A stretch of DNA of 9,057 nt from Bacteroidaceae bacterium (GTDB lineage: Bacteria; Bacteroidota; Bacteroidia; Bacteroidales; Bacteroidaceae): assembly GCA_024695315.1 (NCBI GenBank), contig JAILIJ010000376.1:1-9057 (forward strand). Direction: 5' to 3'. The position numbers and the translations under genes are program-made. Below the pieces are notes generated by a model that was given only the letters and a program-made list of their open reading frames with translations, was not told where the DNA came from and searched no databases. Within the stretch, counting starts at the first letter, position 1; the number at the start of each line of letters is the position of its first letter. Of the stretch, positions 4,724-9,057 are shown piece by piece.

Positions 4724-5080
4724 TTATTTGATGAGAATACTCTTGATTGCCTCGTCAAGATCCTGACGTCCCATTGCGCCAACACGCATCTGAGGCTTAT
4801 CGTTCTTTGGTATGAAAAGTATGCTTGGGATAGAACGGATACCGAATAGTGAAGATAACTCTTCTTCCTTATCAACATCCACCTTATAAACTTCTATCTG
4901 TCCTTGATATTCTCCAGCAAGTGCGTCCAATACAGGAGCCGTAGCCTTACATGGTCCACACCATTGTGCGTAGAAATCAATAATTACAGGCTTGTCACCC
5001 TTGAAATTCCACTCCTGACTAACTTCAGGATCCATAATCTTATTCTTAAACTCTGCGTATGATAATTCCTTTACGTTCAT
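4724..5080 (-). CDS. trxA: Thioredoxin
   Basis: A 118-residue single-domain thioredoxin, a cytosolic protein-disulfide reductase recycled by thioredoxin reductase. The redox motif WCGPC is at 40-44 (C41, C44), preceded by the buried Asp of VIIDFYAQW (D35). The cis-proline is P85 in IRSIPSILFI. The C-terminal strand GAMGRQDLDEAIKSIL completes the fold. There is no signal peptide or lipobox, so it is not one of the exported TlpA-like proteins common in Bacteroidetes. About ten extra N-terminal residues compared with E. coli TrxA (MDPEVSQEWNFKGDKP loop) are typical of Bacteroidales versions. The start at 5080 is supported by a strong AGGAGG eight bases upstream. The gene has its own promoter-like element and its own terminator, and so appears to be monocistronic. 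It is near the kinase genes but separated from them transcriptionally. Confidence 0.95.
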   Translation of the reverse strand: MNVKELSYAEFKNKIMDPEVSQEWNFKGDKPVIIDFYAQWCGPCKATAPVLDALAGEYQGQIEVYKVDVDKEEELSSLFGIRSIPSILFIPKNDKPQMRVGAMGRQDLDEAIKSILIK

Positions 5081-5088
5081 AGTTTTTT

Positions 5089-5094
5089 CCTCCT
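5089..5094 (-). promoter_or_regulatory. Strong Shine-Dalgarno of the thioredoxin gene
   Basis: AGGAGG (minus strand) lies 8 bases before the ATG at 5080. It stands out because most genes here lack a clear Shine-Dalgarno, as is usual in Bacteroidetes. It fixes the start codon and suggests high expression. Confidence 0.85.
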
Positions 5095-5264
5095 GTCGTT
5101 TTCGACCTTTATGTTCTGGTATTTTATCTTTGGCATTACTACCATCAGATTTCAGAACGGTTAATATTATATTATTTTTTCTTAGCGATCAAGTCTTTGC
5201 AGAATTTGCGTAACTTGAGTTATATTTAATATTACGTTCCCCCTATCTCTTTATGAGAACGATG

Positions 5265-5272
5265 CAAAGATA
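5265..5272 (-). promoter_or_regulatory. Promoter -7 element, probable thioredoxin promoter
   Basis: TATCTTTG on the minus strand (5272-5265) is followed by CATCG, matching TAnnTTTG. No TTTG box is found 19-21 bases upstream (that stretch reads TCGCACTC), so the -33 part is weak or the gene needs an activator. Transcription from here would leave a leader of about 180 bases containing a small 5-base inverted repeat (caagt 5190-5194, acttg 5213-5217). Confidence 0.55.
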
Positions 5273-5315
5273 TAGATAACGAATCACTTAGAGAGTGCGA
5301 ATTTTGAAATAAAAA

Positions 5316-5370
5316 TGGTAAATTAAGGAAATGTTGTATTTTTTTCGATTTCCATTTCCTTAATTTACCA
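5316..5370. repeat. Perfect 18-base inverted repeat, possible terminator of sbcDC
   Basis: Arms 5316-5333 (tggtaaattaaggaaatg) and 5353-5370 (catttccttaatttacca) are exact reverse complements around a 19-base T-rich loop. Read on the minus strand, the direction of sbcC, the stem is followed by ATTTTTATTTC (5316 downward), so it may end sbcDC transcripts about 175 bases past the sbcC stop. It is AT-rich, which is unusual for a terminator stem. An operator upstream of the thioredoxin promoter or a small mobile palindrome are alternatives. Confidence 0.75.
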
Positions 5371-5380
5371 CCACAAAACC

Positions 5381-5411
5381 CATAATAACCATTTTCACTA
5401 ATGTTATTATG
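5381..5411. repeat. Perfect 9-base inverted repeat
   Basis: cataataac (5381-5389) and gttattatg (5403-5411) pair exactly around a 13-base loop. A related cataataat lies at 5441-5449. It neighbours the 18-base hairpin at 5316-5370 by 11 bases. The function is unknown. The remaining spacer up to the sbcC stop (5412-5544) is AT-rich, with only a weak partial inverted repeat (tgagctat near 5479, atggctca near 5531). Confidence 0.6.
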
Positions 5412-5544
5412 AAGGTTAGACTGAATTATAAGTTTTTATCCATAATAATAAGCCTGGACTTTTTCATAAATATAGACGTGAGCTATGGGTAGTAAGCCAC
5501 CACTTTATGCTATTTATAAGTCAAAAAGCGATGGCTCATTTTTT

Positions 5545-8500
5545 TTATTTCTCCGGCACTATTCTTATCTTGCTACTTGAGTTATTGCCCTCTTGATTAA
5601 CCTGAATCTGTACAGGAATCCTCTCTTGAAGTTCCTCCACGTGACTGATAATGCCAACATGACGTCCAGAGTGGGAGTGCAAAGAACGTAGAGTTTCGAT
5701 AGCCTTCTGTAGAGGCTCTCCACTAAGAGTACCAAAGCCCTCGTCTATGAATAACGTATCAACCTGCCATTGCTGGCCTATGTCGCTAAGGCCAAGGGCT
5801 AAAGACAGAGAAACAAGGAAGCTCTCACCACCCGATATGGTGCTTGCAGCTCTGCTGACATAACCCTGATAAGCATCTTCTATTGAAATGACGAAAGTAC
5901 CGGTATCGACTTTTAGCGTGTACCTATCAGTAAGAGACTTCATATAATGATTAGCAGAATGAATGAGATTGCTTAGCACATAGCTTTGAGCTATCTTGCG
6001 GAACTTAGTACCTGTAGCGTTGCCAATAAGGGAGTTCAGCCTTGCCCATTTTTGGTAAATATTATATTTCTTTTCTGCTTCCTGTTTAAGGGTACCAACC
6101 TTCTGCCTATTTTCCGCATCAGTTTTGAGTTCCTGGTTTATGGCTCCCTTGTTTTCGCCAATCTCTGCTGTTTGGCGCTCCAAATCCTGTAACTGTATAT
6201 TTATCGTCTCTATCGTTTCGCCATCTTCTATATCAGGTTTCTTGGCAATATGCTCATCATGCTGTTTGACAAAAGATGCCAATAGAGTTTGCTTTTCCAC
6301 GACATTTTTCCTTATCTTCTCAAGTTCCTCATTCATATCCTGGACGTTTTGAGAAGAAAGCCTGTTGAGCACTCTAAGACGTTCCATATCGAAAGAAGGA
6401 TTTTCCTCCATAAACGCTTTGACTGCTGCCATATTGCTTGCGAGAATTTCTTCTGCAGACGTGAGTTTAGTGAGAACCATAGTAACGGAAGTGTTCACGT
6501 TATTGGCTTTGTCCAATAGTTTTTCTACCTTATAGACATTTCCCGTCATTATCTCTTTCCATGTAGGCATAATGGCACATATAGCGTCGATTATCCCTGT
6601 CACGTTTTTGCATAATGTCTTTGCTGTTTCGACCTTTCCAGTAAGTTCCTGCTTATTTTTTACGCCCTCGTTATACTTCTTCGCGGCTTCAGTTATGCAA
6701 ACGGCAAACTCCTTAGGACTGCGTCGCCAATCTTTTGTCCATTTATCCTTAGTAATGATACCTGCAGCCATCTGTTCGGCCATCTCTACCTGTTTGATTT
6801 TAGATTCTACGAGAGCCTTTTGAGTGTCTATGCGTCCCTTACTTGCATTTACGTCCTTTTCATCCTGCTGGTAAGCTTTGGTCAAGGAATCGACTTCCCT
6901 ACGCGCATTTTCGAGTTCCTTCCGTTGCGCTTTGAGATCTTCCTCTTTGTTTTCCCCCTGCTTGATTATTACATCCAGTTTTTCCTTCGAATCTCTGGCT
7001 TTCTTTTCCTGTTCAGCCAGTTCTGTAAGAATGCTTTCATCAACCTTATCCACCCCACAGAGTTTACATGCTTCCACAACTTTTTTGTTGGCAGTAGCTA
7101 TGGACTCATCTTGGTCAAATGTCTGTTTGTCCCGATTATATGATGTAGTTTCAGACTTGATTTCTGCATTCAACTTAACCAATTTCTCTGTCAAGTCCTT
7201 ATATTCCTTTTCAGAAGCCTCGTATGCGTTCTTTAGCTCTGTAACAAGGTTGGACAAGACTTCCTCATGAGGTAACTCCTGTTTTATCTCTTGACCGCAA
7301 ATAGGACAAGTGTCGCCAATATGCAATTTCATCCTCAAAGTCTGAGCGAATTTATTGACGGTATCGCTTTGCTTATCAAGAATCTCTTTTTGCGTGTCCA
7401 TCTTAACCTTGGCCTTCTGGATAGGCTCTTCCAACGCATTAGCTTCTTTCTGCTTATCTTCGATACCGGCAAGACGGTTGACGAGATTCCTCTTCAACGT
7501 GTCCATTCGTTCCTTCTCGCGAGTAAGTGTGTCTATTCGTTCTCTGGCTGTTTCTATCTTATTAAGCAAATCTATCGAATTGTCGCGCTGCTTGCGTAAT
7601 TCAGAAAGATTAAGTTTTGCAACCTCCTCTTCGCATTTCTTAACCTTAGCTTCCTGTTTATTGAAAACGTCATTTGCCTCCTTGAGTTTTCCACTCGTCT
7701 TCTCCAATTCAGGATAAAGCTTATCGTTTAGAATCTTATCTTCGTCATCAATAACCTTTTTGCCTTTCTCTATATTTACGCCTCCATCATACATAGTATT
7801 AAGATGGCCAACGAGTGTTTGCACATTCTCATATATTTCTGCATTATCCTTTTCGTTCGTGAGGTAGTCGTCGATATCTTTAATTTTTGAAGATAGATTA
7901 TCCAATTCTTGCTCCTCATATTTCTGTCCACTGATCAGCGTCTCGTACTCCCCTTTCAAGACATTCAAACACCTGTTCTGCTCATCCTTGACCGCTGCTG
8001 CTTTGTCTATTTCAGAAATGTTTGTACGCGCTTCAATAGATGCGTTCCAGTCCCTTATAGTACATTCATTCTGCTTAAAGTCCTCACTTTCCGCAGCCAG
8101 CTTTGCCCCCTCATGTTCTTCCGTAGCGTTTGTGATAGACTTTATCATTTCATGTTCTTCCGTCAACCATTGGCGTTTTGAAATAGCCGTATCCGAAAGT
8201 TTTTTCAGTTCCTTCCCCTTATTATCCAATTGAGAAATGGCGTCCTGCTTTTCAGCAATCTCCTCATCGGTAAATATGCGTATTCCTTCCACCTGTCTGT
8301 TAGCATCATCCCATTCCTGTTTCTTCTGCCCTGTCACTTCGTAAATCTTAGTTCCTATCTTGGAATAGACATCAACGCCAGTTATCTTCTCCAGGATTTC
8401 GGCCTTATCATCGTCCTTGCTATTGAGGAAACGTGTGAACTCGCCCTGTGCAAGCATGGTCGTACGGCAAAACTGGTTGAAATCAAGTCCTACAGCTGCC

Positions 8501-8949
8501 TGAATCTCATTCTTTATCTCCTGATCTTTCGTTAGGACATTGCCGTTATTAAGATTTTGTAATTCCCATGTCTTACTTTTGACTGCACCAGAAAGCTTTT
8601 TGTAGGCTCGTGCCACCTCCCATGAAGCTTTATAGTTGACTCCGTTGCTACCCATGAAAGTGAGCGACACGAAGCCCTCTATTGTGTTTCGTCTTAATAG
8701 CTGTCGTGGATCGTCAATCTTAACCTCCTTATCTGCATCCTTAGTTGCCCCCTGCATATTGGTATTCTTCAGACGAGGGGTGTCTGCATACAGAGCCAGA
8801 CAAATGGCATCCAAAATGGTAGATTTCCCCGCTCCAGTCTTTCCAGTAATCAGAAATACCTCGCTGTCAGCCAAGGGAGCCGACTCAAAGTCGATTACGG
8901 CATCTTCTATAGATGCAATATTATGTATGGTAAGTTTTTGAAATTTCAT
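5545..8949 (-). CDS. sbcC: SbcC, Rad50-like ATPase subunit of the SbcCD nuclease
   Basis: A 1134-residue SMC-like ATPase that, with SbcD, opens DNA hairpins and trims blocked or double-strand ends. The N-terminal head has Walker A GKTGAGKST (36-44) after the FQKLTIHNIASI strand, and a Q-loop MLAQGEFTRFL near 165-175. Two long Lys/Glu/Gln-rich coiled-coil arms (roughly 200-540 and 560-950) flank the zinc hook CPIC at about 548-551. The C-terminal head carries the ABC signature SGGES (1039-1043), Walker B DTLFIDEGFG with D1069/E1070, and the H-loop ISH (H1103). All ATPase motifs are intact, and the length is in the normal range for Bacteroidetes SbcC. The ATG at 8949 begins the typical MKFQKLTIHN start. 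It follows the sbcD stop by 21 bases, so the two form an operon. No strong terminator lies right after the stop; the palindrome at 5316-5370 is the best candidate. Confidence 0.96.
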   Translation of the reverse strand: MKFQKLTIHNIASIEDAVIDFESAPLADSEVFLITGKTGAGKSTILDAICLALYADTPRLKNTNMQGATKDADKEVKIDDPRQLLRRNTIEGFVSLTFMGSNGVNYKASWEVARAYKKLSGAVKSKTWELQNLNNGNVLTKDQEIKNEIQAAVGLDFNQFCRTTMLAQGEFTRFLNSKDDDKAEILEKITGVDVYSKIGTKIYEVTGQKKQEWDDANRQVEGIRIFTDEEIAEKQDAISQLDNKGKELKKLSDTAISKRQWLTEEHEMIKSITNATEEHEGAKLAAESEDFKQNECTIRDWNASIEARTNISEIDKAAAVKDEQNRCLNVLKGEYETLISGQKYEEQELDNLSSKIKDIDDYLTNEKDNAEIYENVQTLVGHLNTMYDGGVNIEKGKKVIDDEDKILNDKLYPELEKTSGKLKEANDVFNKQEAKVKKCEEEVAKLNLSELRKQRDNSIDLLNKIETARERIDTLTREKERMDTLKRNLVNRLAGIEDKQKEANALEEPIQKAKVKMDTQKEILDKQSDTVNKFAQTLRMKLHIGDTCPICGQEIKQELPHEEVLSNLVTELKNAYEASEKEYKDLTEKLVKLNAEIKSETTSYNRDKQTFDQDESIATANKKVVEACKLCGVDKVDESILTELAEQEKKARDSKEKLDVIIKQGENKEEDLKAQRKELENARREVDSLTKAYQQDEKDVNASKGRIDTQKALVESKIKQVEMAEQMAAGIITKDKWTKDWRRSPKEFAVCITEAAKKYNEGVKNKQELTGKVETAKTLCKNVTGIIDAICAIMPTWKEIMTGNVYKVEKLLDKANNVNTSVTMVLTKLTSAEEILASNMAAVKAFMEENPSFDMERLRVLNRLSSQNVQDMNEELEKIRKNVVEKQTLLASFVKQHDEHIAKKPDIEDGETIETINIQLQDLERQTAEIGENKGAINQELKTDAENRQKVGTLKQEAEKKYNIYQKWARLNSLIGNATGTKFRKIAQSYVLSNLIHSANHYMKSLTDRYTLKVDTGTFVISIEDAYQGYVSRAASTISGGESFLVSLSLALGLSDIGQQWQVDTLFIDEGFGTLSGEPLQKAIETLRSLHSHSGRHVGIISHVEELQERIPVQIQVNQEGNNSSSKIRIVPEK

Positions 8950-8970
8950 CGTCCAATAGTTTTTATGTGC

Positions 8971-9057
8971 TTACTGTCTTTCGTCTTCTCTAACCATTTC
9001 AAGTGCCTCCCTGAAAAGCTGTTGCAAATCTTCGTCAAAATCGATATCGTTGTCCTC
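8971..9057 (-). CDS. sbcD: SbcD (Mre11-like nuclease subunit), last 28 residues only
   Basis: On the minus strand the frame enters at the window end and reads EDNDIDFDEDLQQLFREALE then MVREDERQ before the TAA at 8973-8971. Only the acidic C-terminal tail is visible, so the metallophosphatase motifs cannot be checked. The identity rests on position, since sbcD normally precedes sbcC and here ends 21 bases before its ATG, and on the fit of the tail (acidic segment, then a short helix) with Bacteroidetes SbcD ends. The 5' part lies beyond the window. Confidence 0.75.
   Translation of the reverse strand, partial: EDNDIDFDEDLQQLFREALEMVREDERQ

Noticed and set aside
4651..4878. 75-codon minus-strand frame overlapping thioredoxin
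   Set aside because: It is out of frame within the thioredoxin gene and runs through its terminator, so it is a shadow frame.
5125..5132. Plus-strand TATCTTTG resembling a promoter -7 element
   Set aside because: The -33 position 20 bases upstream reads ttcg rather than TTTG, and there is no plus-strand gene downstream in the spacer. Probably chance, or at most an antisense start.
6878..7270. Plus-strand frames of 70-130 codons inside sbcC
   Set aside because: They are Ser/Phe/Leu-rich antisense shadows of the Lys/Glu/Gln-rich coiled-coil codons, and several overlapping ones occur along the gene.

Overview
This window comes from a Bacteroidales genome, most likely Prevotella or a close relative. 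Three things point there. Intergenic promoters match the Bacteroidetes form (TTTG, 19-21 bases, TAnnTTTG). A heptameric A/G-rich repeat array and ACGGAA-type palindromic intergenic repeats resemble those I associate with Prevotella genomes. The gene content also fits: a stand-alone LytTR two-component pair, a secreted GH28 and SbcCD. The genus is an inference; no rRNA or marker gene is present.

Layout. 3-356 (+) is the 3' end of an unrecognised gene whose stop codon lies inside the first unit of a heptamer array (351-499). 357-936 has no gene. It is a composite of repeats: the gtgaaga array, two 29-base near-identical ACGGAA repeats, a tcttaat array, a 98-base hairpin and a short inverted tcttcat array. 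From 937 to the end every credible gene is on the minus strand. 937-1293 is a small acidic orphan protein with a consensus promoter. 1519-2949 is a secreted GH28 polygalacturonase-like enzyme. Upstream of it lie a LytTR response regulator (2990-3736) and a soluble LytS-type histidine kinase (3739-4371), 2 bases apart and probably forming one transcription unit with the GH28 gene. That unit has a good promoter at 4639-4669 and a roughly 260-base leader containing two short ORFs. Next come thioredoxin (4724-5080), which ends in a textbook terminator, then a 464-base spacer with two perfect inverted repeats, then sbcC (5545-8949) and the last 28 codons of sbcD (8971-9057).

How the genes may work together. 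SbcD and SbcC form the Mre11/Rad50-like nuclease-ATPase that processes hairpins and DNA ends, and their order and 21-base spacing indicate an operon. The kinase/regulator pair lies directly upstream of the pectin-active enzyme. I see no SusC/SusD genes in the window, so this is not a classical polysaccharide utilisation locus. The kinase has no membrane or ligand-binding domain. The best candidates for something new are this sensor-less kinase - LytTR - GH28 unit with its long leader, and the composite repeat region at 351-905. Neither is proven to be a system from the sequence alone.
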